Shown here piece by piece: positions 50,984 to 61,813 of a stretch of 64,000 nucleotides of DNA. Positions within the stretch are counted from its first letter, which is position 1. Each line of letters begins with the position of its first letter. The DNA lies in contig NZ_AP014723.1 in the NCBI RefSeq assembly GCF_001548035.1, positions 1,736,001 through 1,800,000 of the forward strand. Direction: 5' to 3'. The translations under genes and the position numbers were made by a program. A model generated the notes under the pieces. That model was not told where the DNA came from, made no database searches, and saw nothing but the letters and a program-made list of their open reading frames with translations. This DNA is from Sulfurospirillum sp. UCH001. GTDB lineage: Bacteria > Campylobacterota > Campylobacteria > Campylobacterales > Sulfurospirillaceae.

Positions 50984-53949
50984 ACCTTACTCCTTAAATG
51001 CAATAAGACGGTAGCAATGACATCGTCATCATCACGACTGCGCGATTGTAGCGTTATCTTCTTATCGTCTTCATATTTGATAGTAATATTTTGCCCATAG
51101 TTAGAAATGAGTACGATATTTTGACTCGTTGCTAAAATCTTAATCTCAATGAGTTGTAAAAATTGTTTGGTTGAAACATCTAGTTTTCCAAAGCGATCCA
51201 CCATTTCTTCTTCGATCTCTAAAACATCATGCACGCTTCCACAACGGCTTAAACGTCTGTAGAGCTCTAAACGTACTCTATCTTCGGTAATATAGTTATC
51301 GTTGATAAATGCGCTAATAGAAAGCTTGATATCGACCTCTTTTGAAGCCACTGGTGTTTTACCAAGAAGGGAGTTAATAGCGTCTTCAAGCATTTTAAGA
51401 TAAAGCGAATAACCAATGTTTTTAATATGCCCACTTTGCGCCTCACCGACTAAATTTCCGCCACCTCTGATCTCAAGATCATGGTATGCCAAGATAGAGC
51501 CGCTACCAAGGTAAGAGTTTGACTCTAACGCTATGAGGCGTTTTTTAGCGGATTCAGAGAGTTCTTCCTTATCTTTGACCAAGAAGTAACAAAACCCTTG
51601 GCGTTTACTACGCCCTACACGTCCACGAAGTTGGTGAAGGTCTGCCATACCAAAATGATCCGCCGCATCAATGATAATCGTATTGACATTAGGAATGTGA
51701 ATGCCTGACTCAATAATCGAAGTACTTAAGAGGACATCATAAGCTTTTTCTTCAAAATGCAACATCTCTTTTTCGGTTACTGTCGCACTAATCTCTGAGT
51801 GAAGCGTTAAGATACGAAGGTTTGGCATCATAGAAAGCAACTCTTTACGTTTTGCTTCAATGGTTGCAATACGATTGTGAACAAAAAAGACTTGCCCTCC
51901 TCGCCTCATCTCACGAACAATGGCTTCTTTTATCACCTTTTCATCATACTCTTTCACAAACGTTCTGACATCTTCTCTATCATTTGGAGGAGTCAGAAGT
52001 TGAGAATACTGCTTAATGGAGCTTAGCGCCATATTAAGACTTCTTGGAATTGGCGTCGCACTCATGGAGAGAATATGCACATTTTCACGGAAATTTTTCA
52101 ATTTTTCTTTTTGTTTTACGCCAAATTTATGCTCTTCATCCACCACAACAAGCGCAGGATTGTGCAGTTCGACTTCAAACAGAGAGTGTGTCCCAACACA
52201 CACCTGCAATGCACCACTTTTAAGCTCTTTTAATATGACCTGTTTTTGCGCTGCTGTCGTAAAGCGATCAAGTTGTGCTACTTTAATGTTGTATTTGGCA
52301 AAACGTGCTGAGAGACTTTTAAAATGTTGTGAACATAAAAGCGTTGTTGGTGCAATCAGCAGTGCTTGGAAGCCTTTGCGCACAGTTGCAAAGATGGCAT
52401 TCATGGCCACTTCGGTTTTACCAAAGCCTACGTCACCACTAAGCAATCTATCCATCATTTTGCCACTTTCAAAGTCACTTAAAATGTCATGTATCACACG
52501 CTTTTGATCGTCGGTATAGACAAAACCTGCATCGTTTTGGAAAAGAGCCATTTCATCTTTTTCCATAGAAAGGCTAAGCCCTTCGACCATCTCACGTTTG
52601 GCAGCAATAGCAATAATCTCACTCGCAATCTCCAAAAGTCGCTCTTTTGTTTTTGCTTTAAGTTTTTGAAAACTGCCTTTTCCAAGGCGATCTACGGTCA
52701 CAAGACTACCACTCTCTCCAATGTAACGATCAATCACATGAAGGTTCTCAACAGGAAGTAGTAGTTTATCGTCACCCAAATATTCAATAAGAACAAAATC
52801 TTTTGTAGCCCCTAAAACAGTCGCTTGGGTTAAACCTTTAAAGATTCCAATTCCGTAGTTTTCATGCACTACGTAATCGCCATTTTTTAACTCATCAAGG
52901 ACAATATTGGCGCGTTTTCGTTTGACTTTAGCGGATGGCTTATTGAGCGAAAGAATAATCTCGTCAGCGCTCATAATATTGATTATGCGCTCACTTTGAA
53001 CCCATTTTACAGAAGACGCCTCAATATCAACCATACGAAGGAGTACTTCATTTTTAGCCAAGAGAGTGATTTTCTTTTTTTGGTGGAGCTCTATAAATGT
53101 TTTAACATTGCTCGGTGCAACTTCACGAAAACTCTTTGCTTCTGGAAGCACAGGAAGATGTTGGAGTTTTTTAACACCCTCTTCATCAAAAAGTGCAATT
53201 TCCTCAAGTTCTTCTTTGGCATCTGCACTCAAATAGGTTTTAAAACTTTCTATATAATCAGCGCCATTTTCACCCAAAACCCAAAGACCAAGAGAGTGAA
53301 TATCTTTGGTAAAGCTATCACTTTTAAGTGTATCGATACGCTTTTGCATCAGCGTATGGCGCTCTTCATCTAATGCAAACAGTGCAGGGAAAAGCGTGAA
53401 GCTTTCAAGCTCATCTTTACTACTCTTTTGGCTTTCACAGTCAAAAAAGCGGATACTCTCTACTTCATCATCAAAAAGACCTATACGAACGGCTTTTTCA
53501 CTATCGGGAGGAAAAATATCGATGATATCACCACGTATCGATATTTCACCTTTACCTTGCACCACATCTACAGCTAGATATCCCCAATAATACATTTGCT
53601 CGCGAAAACGCTCTAAATGCAAACGCATTCCAAATTCGATAGCATATGTACTAAAAAGTTCGGCTTTTGGCTGTGGTGTTAAAAGGGTACGCAGTGGAGA
53701 AATTAAAATCTTTTTAGTGGAATGATCTTGATAAAAAGCATGAAGGACTCGTAAAAGCTCTACCATTTCCTCATGAAAAGAGAGCAGATCATCGCCCATA
53801 TTGGCTCTAAGATCAGGTAAGACATAGCTTTTTTTACCAAGAAAAAGGGCTACTTCAGAAGCTAAAAAAGCTTCCTTTTCACCTTTAACACCTAAAAGTT
53901 GGAGGCCATTTTTTGTTTGTAAAAATTCATAACACGCGGCTTGTAACAA
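50980..53949 (-). CDS. mfd: Transcription-repair coupling factor Mfd
   Basis: 989 residues, short like other Campylobacterota Mfd. It has a UvrB-like N-terminal part, the RNA polymerase-interacting region (NGDYVVHENYGIGIFKGL), and the translocase with Walker A GDVGFGKTE, DEEHKFGVKQ and LRGRVGRSKRQGFCYF. It removes stalled RNA polymerase and recruits UvrA. The C-terminal TRCF domain ends the protein. It is immediately preceded by the bactofilin gene. Confidence 0.97.
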   Translation of the reverse strand: MLQAACYEFLQTKNGLQLLGVKGEKEAFLASEVALFLGKKSYVLPDLRANMGDDLLSFHEEMVELLRVLHAFYQDHSTKKILISPLRTLLTPQPKAELFSTYAIEFGMRLHLERFREQMYYWGYLAVDVVQGKGEISIRGDIIDIFPPDSEKAVRIGLFDDEVESIRFFDCESQKSSKDELESFTLFPALFALDEERHTLMQKRIDTLKSDSFTKDIHSLGLWVLGENGADYIESFKTYLSADAKEELEEIALFDEEGVKKLQHLPVLPEAKSFREVAPSNVKTFIELHQKKKITLLAKNEVLLRMVDIEASSVKWVQSERIINIMSADEIILSLNKPSAKVKRKRANIVLDELKNGDYVVHENYGIGIFKGLTQATVLGATKDFVLIEYLGDDKLLLPVENLHVIDRYIGESGSLVTVDRLGKGSFQKLKAKTKERLLEIASEIIAIAAKREMVEGLSLSMEKDEMALFQNDAGFVYTDDQKRVIHDILSDFESGKMMDRLLSGDVGFGKTEVAMNAIFATVRKGFQALLIAPTTLLCSQHFKSLSARFAKYNIKVAQLDRFTTAAQKQVILKELKSGALQVCVGTHSLFEVELHNPALVVVDEEHKFGVKQKEKLKNFRENVHILSMSATPIPRSLNMALSSIKQYSQLLTPPNDREDVRTFVKEYDEKVIKEAIVREMRRGGQVFFVHNRIATIEAKRKELLSMMPNLRILTLHSEISATVTEKEMLHFEEKAYDVLLSTSIIESGIHIPNVNTIIIDAADHFGMADLHQLRGRVGRSKRQGFCYFLVKDKEELSESAKKRLIALESNSYLGSGSILAYHDLEIRGGGNLVGEAQSGHIKNIGYSLYLKMLEDAINSLLGKTPVASKEVDIKLSISAFINDNYITEDRVRLELYRRLSRCGSVHDVLEIEEEMVDRFGKLDVSTKQFLQLIEIKILATSQNIVLISNYGQNITIKYEDDKKITLQSRSRDDDDVIATVLLHLRSKV

Positions 53950-54351
53950 TCAATCCCTTTGCTCTTCATATGAAGGTGCTTCTGCACTCTCCATTTTTAT
54001 TTTACTTTCGCCTTCAAAAATGGCTTTGGCTTCAATGACAAGTTCTTTAGAAATAACTTTGCCTAAAAATTTGCCACCCTCTAAAACTTCTACATTATCA
54101 CAATTTGCATTTCCCTCAAAAAGACCATTGATAATCAAGCGACTTGCATTGATTTCACCGCTAATCTTTCCTTGTTTTCCTATGATTACAATGCTATCAG
54201 AGAGCACTTTTCCGATAATTTCACCATCAACATGTAAACGTGTTTGACAGTTAAAAATACCCTCAATTTTAGCTCCGCTAGCTACTATTGTTGTCTCAGA
54301 AGCGGGTACTGTTGTTGTTGAGTATTGATCAGCTTTATTAAAGATTCCCAT
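53950..54351 (-). CDS. Bactofilin (CcmA-like)
   Basis: 133 residues. A bactofilin beta-helix core (VASGAKIEGIFNCQTRLHVD, then GEIIGKVLSDSIVIIGK, GKISGEINASRLII) lies between short flexible ends. Bactofilins polymerise without nucleotide and scaffold peptidoglycan enzymes; Helicobacter CcmA with Csd peptidases sets helical shape. The start lies inside the M23 gene (67-base overlap), which is strong coupling with the probable partner. Confidence 0.92.
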   Translation of the reverse strand: MGIFNKADQYSTTTVPASETTIVASGAKIEGIFNCQTRLHVDGEIIGKVLSDSIVIIGKQGKISGEINASRLIINGLFEGNANCDNVEVLEGGKFLGKVISKELVIEAKAIFEGESKIKMESAEAPSYEEQRD

Positions 54352-55190
54352 GTGACTCTCTTCTCCTTTTGAAAGATTTCTTTAAAGTTAGAACCCTTCC
54401 ACCTTAAAAAAGGTTCGGGATCTAAAAGGCGTCCGATAAATTTAAGTTCATAATGCAAATGAGGACCTGTGGACATACCACTATTGCCAGAATAAGCAAT
54501 GAGGTCACCTTTTCTAACAAATTGTCCCTCTTTCACAACAGGTTTATTGAGTAAGTGCGCATAGTAACTCTCAAAACCATAGTTATGATCTAACGAAACC
54601 ACATTTCCATAGCCACTATTTTGATTATACTGAGTAAACTTGACAACGCCATCTGCTGGTGCTAAAACCGGTGTTCCAATAGGTGCACGTAAATCTGTGC
54701 CTGCATGAAATTCTTTACGTTTTAAAATCGGGTTTTCTCTCCAACCAAAACGCGATGAAAATTCACTATACGCCATCACATCACCACTTGGGATATTATC
54801 AAAAAACGTCTTTTGTTGCAGAGCAGCGATATCGATCTCTTCAAGTCTGGTGTCCAGATTCTCATCTTCATTCACACGTAGACCAATAAGCTCTTCAACA
54901 TTACTTATTTTATCACGAATATTCTCATACTCTTGAGCTTTCTCAGAAATTTTTGCTTGAAGTTCTTCATTTTGTACAATCAACTCATTTCGTTCAGCAA
55001 CAGCTCTCTCTTTTTTCGCTTCTAAAGAAGAGACCTCTTTCATTAAAAATAAAATAACAAAACTACCAATAAGAATAGATAAGGCAACAAACAACGTAAA
55101 ATAAAGCAAAAACTTCTTAATAATCTGATGCAATAAAAAATGTCTTGAACCATGCACATCGGAGATCGTGACGGTAAATTTATTTTTCAC
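54285..55190 (-). CDS. M23 endopeptidase, Csd1-like shape protein
   Basis: 301 residues. It has an N-terminal membrane anchor (about 25-50), a coiled coil (55-110), and a LytM domain with HAGTDLRAPIGTPV and STGPHLHYEL (zinc His/Asp/HxH all present). In Helicobacter two such genes (csd1, csd2) sit between folC and ccmA; here only one does, and it has the complete active site, so it is closer to Csd1. It should cut peptide crosslinks and interact with the bactofilin. It overlaps folC by 11 bases. Confidence 0.88.
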   Translation of the reverse strand: MKNKFTVTISDVHGSRHFLLHQIIKKFLLYFTLFVALSILIGSFVILFLMKEVSSLEAKKERAVAERNELIVQNEELQAKISEKAQEYENIRDKISNVEELIGLRVNEDENLDTRLEEIDIAALQQKTFFDNIPSGDVMAYSEFSSRFGWRENPILKRKEFHAGTDLRAPIGTPVLAPADGVVKFTQYNQNSGYGNVVSLDHNYGFESYYAHLLNKPVVKEGQFVRKGDLIAYSGNSGMSTGPHLHYELKFIGRLLDPEPFLRWKGSNFKEIFQKEKRVTWESLIKLINTQQQQYPLLRQQ

Positions 55191-56334
55191 GTATACCCTT
55201 TAAAAATGCTTCGATGACAGAAAAAGAGCCAAATACTAAATACTCTTTATCATTTTTAATAGATGAAAAAGAAGAGATGGGAAGCTCTAAAGAATGTGCA
55301 ACCGTGTACAAGTCGGCCTGATTAGCAGCTCGTGGACTCTCAATTTCAATCACTAAAATCTCTTCAATAATCGGTTTTAAAATACTCAAGATTGTTTTAA
55401 AATCTTTATCTTTGTAACTATTATAGACCAACATAACCTTTTTTTTGCCTAAACTCTTCACCAAGGCTTCTGCAGCCATGACATTATGGCCTACATCAAT
55501 TGTCACATTAGAAAATATTTTTTGAAAACGCCCTTGTAAAACAGTAGGTAAAAAGGTTTTTAGATCAATATCATACCCAAGTACTTTTAATGCACAAAGG
55601 GCTGTTTTAAAATTTTCTTGCAAATAGCCTGCCAATTCATGTTTTTCGCCATATGCACGTAATGTTTGACTCATCGCCTCATCAAAAAAAGTTTCAACGC
55701 TATAAAGCTTGCTGTGAAGCCTTTTGGTTTGTTGTAAAGCGATAGGATAAACCTTTGCATCATACTGTTTTGCTAAAATGAGATCATGTGTGACACTATT
55801 TATTTTTGTTTGAGCAATCTCTTCAATACTTTCACCTAAAAACGCTTGATGATCTAATCCAATAGGAGTTATCACAGAGAGACATTTTGGGAAAACATTC
55901 GTAGCATCAAATTCTCCACCAAGCCCTGCTTCAAGAACAACATAATCACATTTTTGAGAAAAAATAACCATAGCTAAAAGCGTTGTGTATTCAAAATAAG
56001 AGAGCGATTCTGCCATTAAAGGCTCAAGCCAAGCGAGTAAAGTTTCGTGTGTTTGCTCTAATATTTTATCATCTACATTTGCATCATCCAGCCAGATACG
56101 CTCATTAAAGTGAAGGATGTGAGGAGATGTGTAGTGCCCAACATGTAGTCCATTGGCACGTAACATGTTCGCTAAAAAACGTCCTGTAGTACCTTTTCCA
56201 TTTGTACCAACAACGTGAATGATTTTTGGAAGTTGAAAATGTGTTGCTATACTGTGATATGCTTTTGGCATACGTGCATAATCAATCTCATCATAAAAAA
56301 GCGGTTTTGTCTCTAAAAAAGCTTGCAGTTGCAT
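55180..56334 (-). CDS. folC: Folylpolyglutamate / dihydrofolate synthase
   Basis: 384 residues. The Mur-ligase-like P loop HVVGTNGKGTTGRFLA, HYTSPHILHFNERIWL and LEAGLGGEFDATNV identify FolC. It adds glutamate to folates and in this phylum probably also makes dihydrofolate. The start overlaps the stop of the GGDEF gene by one base. Confidence 0.95.
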   Translation of the reverse strand: MQLQAFLETKPLFYDEIDYARMPKAYHSIATHFQLPKIIHVVGTNGKGTTGRFLANMLRANGLHVGHYTSPHILHFNERIWLDDANVDDKILEQTHETLLAWLEPLMAESLSYFEYTTLLAMVIFSQKCDYVVLEAGLGGEFDATNVFPKCLSVITPIGLDHQAFLGESIEEIAQTKINSVTHDLILAKQYDAKVYPIALQQTKRLHSKLYSVETFFDEAMSQTLRAYGEKHELAGYLQENFKTALCALKVLGYDIDLKTFLPTVLQGRFQKIFSNVTIDVGHNVMAAEALVKSLGKKKVMLVYNSYKDKDFKTILSILKPIIEEILVIEIESPRAANQADLYTVAHSLELPISSFSSIKNDKEYLVFGSFSVIEAFLKGIREK

Positions 56335-57878
56335 TACAACACTGGCATCACTTGATTACGTCCTGCTTCTTTCGCTTTGTATAAGAAGCTATCTGCAGAA
56401 CTGAGTGTTTCATCTTTTGTTTTATGTTGTGATCGTTGAGAAACACCACAACTTACCGTTACATTAATGCGTTCATTTTTATAAAGGAATTTAAATTGCT
56501 CAACAATGGAGCGAATTTTATCAGCAAAATGAATGGCGTGTGCAAGATCTGTACTTGGTAATATAACCAAAAATTCTTCACCACCATAACGTCCTACAAA
56601 ATCGACTTGGCGTACATATTTGCGTAAAATCTTTCCAACGGTAGAAAGAATGACATCGCCTGCTTCGTGCCCATAAGTATCATTAACCATTTTAAAGTGA
56701 TCGATGTCAATAAAGCAGAGTGTGTAATCAATTTTATAACGCATGAAAGCGTCTTCAACACGTCCAAGTTCGTTTGCAAGCGCACGTTTTGTTGCAACAT
56801 GCGTTAAATAATCCTCTTTCACTTCTTGTTTTGCAACCAGTAATGCAGACTCAAGTTTGGATACACGGTTTTGTAGCTTTGTAATTGTTTCTTGATTGCT
56901 CATCATCTTTTCACTTAAAGAACGCGTCTCATTTTCCAAAGACGACGCAATATTAAGCAATTTGAGTTGAACATTTTCAAAGCTATCATGTTCAAAATTA
57001 ATATTTTGTAAATCTTTTTTAATAACTTTTACTTGCTCATGACTAATGTTACTACTTTGAATAAGTTCAAAAAGTTTTTTATTGATCTCATCAAGAATTT
57101 TATCGAGCGCCGAAATTTTCTTTTGAACTTCGGTTTTATCAAGTTCAATACGTTTAGAAATAAGCTTTTTAATCTCTTGCTGAAGCGCTGGTGTGCCTAG
57201 GGCATCAGGAGAATTACGTAATTCATGGCTAATGGTTGCAAGTTCATCATTCATGCCAGAGGCAATAGAAGGTACAAGTGTCGCAATAATGAGCGGAACA
57301 ATTGCCTTATAGAGTTCAGTACTATTGTCTTTACTCAAAATTTTGATAAGATCTCGAACCATTGCTTCAAGGTCATCTTTACTTACATGCCCAAAAGCAT
57401 CTAATTTTTTTAGATAACTATCATCATAGTTTGAGATAAAATCAAACCATTTCTCTTTAACAAGATCAATAGATTGCAAATTCTGATGAAAATCAAGGCG
57501 CTCTAATGATGCATTGGCAAGGTTTGTCGCTTTTGTATCATGAAGCAAGGTAATAGCTTGAAGGACACGCTTGGTTAATGTGGCAAGGGTGTTGACCATT
57601 TTTAGGGCATCACCCTCATTGGCACGATTAAGTTTCGCAACTAAAAAAGCAAGCAATTCATCAACATTACTGATATTAAAACGCTTCATGTCCGTAACAA
57701 TATTTGGATCAAGTTTTTTAGTGTATTTGTCTACTTTTTGACAATCTTCAACAATAACACCTTTTTGCTTAGCAACCTTACAAAAGACTTTTGCATAGTT
57801 ATCAGGTGTTAAATTAAGGTGTTCAGCTTTGATAAGTTCTAATGAATCCTTGATGATCTCATTAATTGTTGTTGCCAT
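56334..57878 (-). CDS. Diguanylate cyclase (GGDEF) with long helical N terminus
   Basis: 514 residues from the ATG at 57878 with AAAGGA upstream; a longer frame reaches into lptE. About 340 helical residues, including a coiled coil at 230-330, lack a recognised sensor domain. The C-terminal GGDEF domain has the active loop RYGGEEF. An RQVD I-site precedes it at the canonical distance, so product inhibition is expected. It makes c-di-GMP in the cytoplasm. Its position between lptE and folC differs from Helicobacter, where those genes adjoin. Confidence 0.93.
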   Translation of the reverse strand: MATTINEIIKDSLELIKAEHLNLTPDNYAKVFCKVAKQKGVIVEDCQKVDKYTKKLDPNIVTDMKRFNISNVDELLAFLVAKLNRANEGDALKMVNTLATLTKRVLQAITLLHDTKATNLANASLERLDFHQNLQSIDLVKEKWFDFISNYDDSYLKKLDAFGHVSKDDLEAMVRDLIKILSKDNSTELYKAIVPLIIATLVPSIASGMNDELATISHELRNSPDALGTPALQQEIKKLISKRIELDKTEVQKKISALDKILDEINKKLFELIQSSNISHEQVKVIKKDLQNINFEHDSFENVQLKLLNIASSLENETRSLSEKMMSNQETITKLQNRVSKLESALLVAKQEVKEDYLTHVATKRALANELGRVEDAFMRYKIDYTLCFIDIDHFKMVNDTYGHEAGDVILSTVGKILRKYVRQVDFVGRYGGEEFLVILPSTDLAHAIHFADKIRSIVEQFKFLYKNERINVTVSCGVSQRSQHKTKDETLSSADSFLYKAKEAGRNQVMPVL

Positions 57879-58377
57879 TGCGCAATCCTTTAATCGCAAT
57901 TTTAGAGACAAACTCATCTAAAGCATCGTTTGCTGCATAACGGATAGCTTCAAAGCGATTTGTGTCGGAGATAACACTATTGGCTTCAATAGAGAAGTCA
58001 TACTCTCCTGTGGCTGTTAATTTTTCAATTTTTTTGTCGGCATTTTCATACTGCATTGCTAAGACAACTGTTGTTTTGTAAGCAATAACATAACCATATG
58101 TATCATACACTGTTGGAGAAAAAGAGATACTTTGAATATTGACGCGTAAAATACTATCCGCTTGTTCTTTTGTAACCAACTTACCACCGAAACGACTTAC
58201 AATGGCTTCATTGACAGCATCTTTAATAAGAACACTGTTTCTTGGATCTTGCCTTGAAATGGTTACTTCCGCATAAAGCCTATCTCCCAATGCTTGTTTT
58301 GCATAATAAGAAGACGGTTTATACCCGCATCCACTAATCACTACTGCTATTAAGAATCCAAGAAAAAGTTGTTTCAT
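57862..58377 (-). CDS. lptE: LPS assembly lipoprotein LptE
   Basis: 171 residues with a lipoprotein signal MKQLFLGFLIAVVISGCGYK: lipobox ISGC, lipidated Cys17. The mature part is the small alpha/beta LptE fold judged by build and gene position next to leuS. It would plug the LptD barrel in the outer membrane. It overlaps the GGDEF gene by 17 bases and starts one base after leuS ends. Confidence 0.85.
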   Translation of the reverse strand: MKQLFLGFLIAVVISGCGYKPSSYYAKQALGDRLYAEVTISRQDPRNSVLIKDAVNEAIVSRFGGKLVTKEQADSILRVNIQSISFSPTVYDTYGYVIAYKTTVVLAMQYENADKKIEKLTATGEYDFSIEANSVISDTNRFEAIRYAANDALDEFVSKIAIKGLRNGNNN

Positions 58378-58378
58378 A

Positions 58379-60826
58379 TTACTTTACCACCAAGTTAATC
58401 AATTTATTGGGGACATAAATCTCTTTAATGAGTTCACATCCTTCTAACCATTTTGTAACACTCTCTTTTCCAAGGCGCAGTGCTTCTTCTTTTGAGATAG
58501 AAGTTTCCACTTCAATTTCTGAGCGTTTTTTACCATTGACAGTCACTGCTAAAATCATACTCTCTTCCACAAAAACTTCTTCTTTAATTTCAAGAGGTAC
58601 TAAATTTTTACATCCGAAAAGTGCTTCACTCATTTCCCAACAAACATGTGGAACAATCGGTTCTAAGAGGTTCAGAAGAATAAAATACCCTTCACTCCAA
58701 ACGGCTGAATCATTTTGATCACTCAAAGCATTTAATGCTTCCATACATGCTGCGATCAAAGTATTGAAGGTGTAACTTCCTTCATAAATTTCATTAGACT
58801 TTTTAAGAGCTTCATACACTTTTTTACGTGCATACTTAGATTCTTTAGAAAGTGAAGCATGGTTGATACTAGGAATAGACGTACATGCCAATGCATTTTC
58901 ACTTTTCTGTGCAAAACGTTTTAAGAATCTAAATGCGCCTTCCACAGCACTATCATTCCACTCAAGCTCTTTTTGAGGAGGCGCTGCGAAGAGAATAAAA
59001 AGACGCGCCGTATCAGCTCCATAGGTTTTAATAATCGCATCAGGATCAACGGTATTGCCTTTGCTTTTGCTCATTTTAGAACCATCTTTAAGCACCATAC
59101 CTTGGGTTAAAAGATTGGCAAACGGTTCATCACAACTTACATAACCTAAATCACGCAATACTTTCGTAAAGAAACGTGAATAAAGAAGATGTAAAATGGC
59201 ATGTTCAATACCACCAATATACTGATCGACATTCATCCAATAATTCGCGCTTGCTTTATCAAATGGAGCATCATTCCACAAAGATGGATCAGTTGTATAG
59301 CGTAAGAAGTACCAACTGGATTGGAAAAACGTATCCATGGTATCGGTTTCACGAATTGCATCCTCACCACAACAAGGGCATTTTGTAAATTTCCACGTTG
59401 GATGTTTATCGAGAGGATTTCCTTCGCCTTTGATCTCTACATCATCAGGAAGTGCAACAGGAAGATTTTCAAATTTTTCAGGTACCAGTCCACATTTTGG
59501 GCAGTGGATCATCGGAATCGGTGCACCCCAATAGCGTTGTCGGCTAATACCCCAATCGCGAAGTTTATAATTAATAACTTTTGTACCCATTTTTTTAGCT
59601 TCAAAATGAGCAATAATCGCTTTTTGAGCGCTTTTAGAATCAAGTCCGCTAAATTCACCCGAATTAACCAGTGTACCGTATTCAGTGGTCGCGGTATTTC
59701 CATCAAAGAGTGTACCATTTTCAATACTCTGAATAATTGCTAAGTCATACTTCGTTGCAAACTCAAAATCACGTTCATCGTGTGCAGGAACTGCCATAAC
59801 AGCGCCTCCACCGTATTCGATTAAGACAAAGTTCGCAACCCAAACAGGTACATTTTTACCAGTCAGTGGGTGAATAACATCTATTTCTAGACTCACACCC
59901 TCTTTTGGGGCTTGTGCACGATCTCTCGCTCCAACACTTTGCATTTTTTTAATCTGAGCAATTTTATCTTCACTGAGCAATTTATGCGTTATCAAATGGT
60001 TGACAATAGGATGCTCAGGTGCTAAGGCTGAATAACTAACACCATAGATGGTATCTGGTCGCGTCGTAAACACTTTATAGTTTTCAAATTGATGGTTAAG
60101 TTTAGCTTTAGAAGAATCAGTAAGTTCAAATGAAAACTCTAAACCTTCACTTCTACCAATCCAATTTTCTTGCATTGTTAAAACTTGATTTGGCCAACCA
60201 GCACGGAGTTTTTCACAATCATCTAAAAGTTCTTGTGCATATTGAGTAATTTTGAGGTAATAGCCAGGAAGAAGACGTTGTTCTACGGGATTATCACATC
60301 TCCAGCAGCATCCTTCTTCGACTTGCTCGTTTGCTAAAACGGTTTGACACGTATTACACCAATTAAGCGTTGCGCTTTTTTGATAGACCAATCCTTTATT
60401 AAACATCTCAATGAAAATGCGTTGTTCATGTTTAGTATACAGTACATCACTTGCCGCAAATTCTCTTTTTTTCGAGAAAGAAAGTCCCAATGATGCGAGT
60501 TCTTTACGCATGTAATCTATGTTCTCATAGGTCCATTTTTTAGGATGAACACCATGTTTGATCGCTGCATTTTCAGCGGGCATACCAAAACTATCCCAAC
60601 CAATAGGATGAAGGACATTGAAGCCATTTTTACGGTGATGACGCGCAATTGCATCACCAATCGTATAGTTACGAACATGCCCCATGTGAATACGCCCACT
60701 AGGATATGGGAACATACTTAAAATATATTTTTTCTTTTTATTCATATCAGCAAGGGGTTCAAACGCATTGGTTTGATCCCATGTTTGCTGCCATTTTTTT
60801 TCGAGTTCTAAAGGATTGTATTGCAT
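58379..60826 (-). CDS. leuS: Leucyl-tRNA synthetase
   Basis: 815 residues, class I. HIGH variant [14 protein letters not shown] is near the N terminus. The editing domain is inserted ([11 protein letters not shown], with AVPAHDERD). The KMSKS motif [15 protein letters not shown] is late, and a zinc-binding CPKCG...CPCCG is present. Normal length. Confidence 0.98.
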   Translation of the reverse strand: MQYNPLELEKKWQQTWDQTNAFEPLADMNKKKKYILSMFPYPSGRIHMGHVRNYTIGDAIARHHRKNGFNVLHPIGWDSFGMPAENAAIKHGVHPKKWTYENIDYMRKELASLGLSFSKKREFAASDVLYTKHEQRIFIEMFNKGLVYQKSATLNWCNTCQTVLANEQVEEGCCWRCDNPVEQRLLPGYYLKITQYAQELLDDCEKLRAGWPNQVLTMQENWIGRSEGLEFSFELTDSSKAKLNHQFENYKVFTTRPDTIYGVSYSALAPEHPIVNHLITHKLLSEDKIAQIKKMQSVGARDRAQAPKEGVSLEIDVIHPLTGKNVPVWVANFVLIEYGGGAVMAVPAHDERDFEFATKYDLAIIQSIENGTLFDGNTATTEYGTLVNSGEFSGLDSKSAQKAIIAHFEAKKMGTKVINYKLRDWGISRQRYWGAPIPMIHCPKCGLVPEKFENLPVALPDDVEIKGEGNPLDKHPTWKFTKCPCCGEDAIRETDTMDTFFQSSWYFLRYTTDPSLWNDAPFDKASANYWMNVDQYIGGIEHAILHLLYSRFFTKVLRDLGYVSCDEPFANLLTQGMVLKDGSKMSKSKGNTVDPDAIIKTYGADTARLFILFAAPPQKELEWNDSAVEGAFRFLKRFAQKSENALACTSIPSINHASLSKESKYARKKVYEALKKSNEIYEGSYTFNTLIAACMEALNALSDQNDSAVWSEGYFILLNLLEPIVPHVCWEMSEALFGCKNLVPLEIKEEVFVEESMILAVTVNGKKRSEIEVETSISKEEALRLGKESVTKWLEGCELIKEIYVPNKLINLVVK

Positions 60827-60841
60827 CTTCTCTCCATCAAA

Positions 60842-61813
60842 TTAAACGGTACCTTTTTCATACTGTGAACGCATTTTTTCTTTTTCTATTCTATTTTTCT
60901 CTTTCAACGCAATCTTCGCTTTATATTTTTCAACATTAAAACCAATGAGTGTCAAGAATGGAGCTGAGATAAAGATAGAACTGTATGTACCGATGATAAC
61001 ACCTAGTAACATTGTAAAGCTAAAGCCGTGAATAATCTCTCCACCAAACACATAGAGGGTTAATACAACAAAGAAAACAAGCAACGAGGTAATCGTCGTA
61101 CGTGAAAGTGTCTTTGAAACACAAATATCAATAATTTGAGAGAAATTCGTATTTTTCGTCTCTTCAAGCTCTTCACGAATACGGTCAAAAATGATAATAG
61201 TATCATTCAAAGAATAACCAATCAGCGTTAAAACAGCGGCTAAAACATCAAGACTAAATTCTATGTCAAATAAAATAATAGCGCCAAGTGTAATGGTGAT
61301 ATCATGTGCTAATGTTATGATGGAAGCAATTGCAAATTTCCATTCAAAACGAACCGCAACATAAATCAAAATACCAATCATCGCTAACACTGCAGATATA
61401 ATACCTTTTGTTCGTAACTCACTTCCGATTTTTGGACCAACGATATCTACTTTTCGGATATCAAAAGAACCTGTATCTTTTAAAGCAGATTTAATATGAT
61501 CACCAACATCTTGACCTACACTATCACTGACTGCAGAAAAGCGGATAACGATCTCTTCTGGTGATCCAAACTCGGTAATAAGCGCGCCAGCGAACATTTT
61601 ATCTTTTGCGAGATCTTCTCTGATTTTATCGAGTGGAGCTGCTTGTTCATATTTGAGTTGAACAACTGTTCCGCCTACAAAATCAACACCGTAATTAAAT
61701 CCTTTTGTAAAAACAAGAACAATAGAAACAAAAGCTAAAAAAAGTGTTGATAGGACAAAGAGACGTCCATACTTCATAAAATTATAAATTTTACCTTTTG
61801 AAAAAAATTCCAT
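60842..61813 (-). CDS. secF: Protein translocase subunit SecF
   Basis: 323 residues from the ATG at 61813, which overlaps the secD stop as TAATG; a longer frame has no support. Six membrane spans, with GVDFVGGTVVQLKYE (first periplasmic domain) and GYSLNDTIIIFDRIREELEE signature. It works with SecD to pull proteins through SecYEG using the proton gradient. Confidence 0.96.
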   Translation of the reverse strand: MEFFSKGKIYNFMKYGRLFVLSTLFLAFVSIVLVFTKGFNYGVDFVGGTVVQLKYEQAAPLDKIREDLAKDKMFAGALITEFGSPEEIVIRFSAVSDSVGQDVGDHIKSALKDTGSFDIRKVDIVGPKIGSELRTKGIISAVLAMIGILIYVAVRFEWKFAIASIITLAHDITITLGAIILFDIEFSLDVLAAVLTLIGYSLNDTIIIFDRIREELEETKNTNFSQIIDICVSKTLSRTTITSLLVFFVVLTLYVFGGEIIHGFSFTMLLGVIIGTYSSIFISAPFLTLIGFNVEKYKAKIALKEKNRIEKEKMRSQYEKGTV

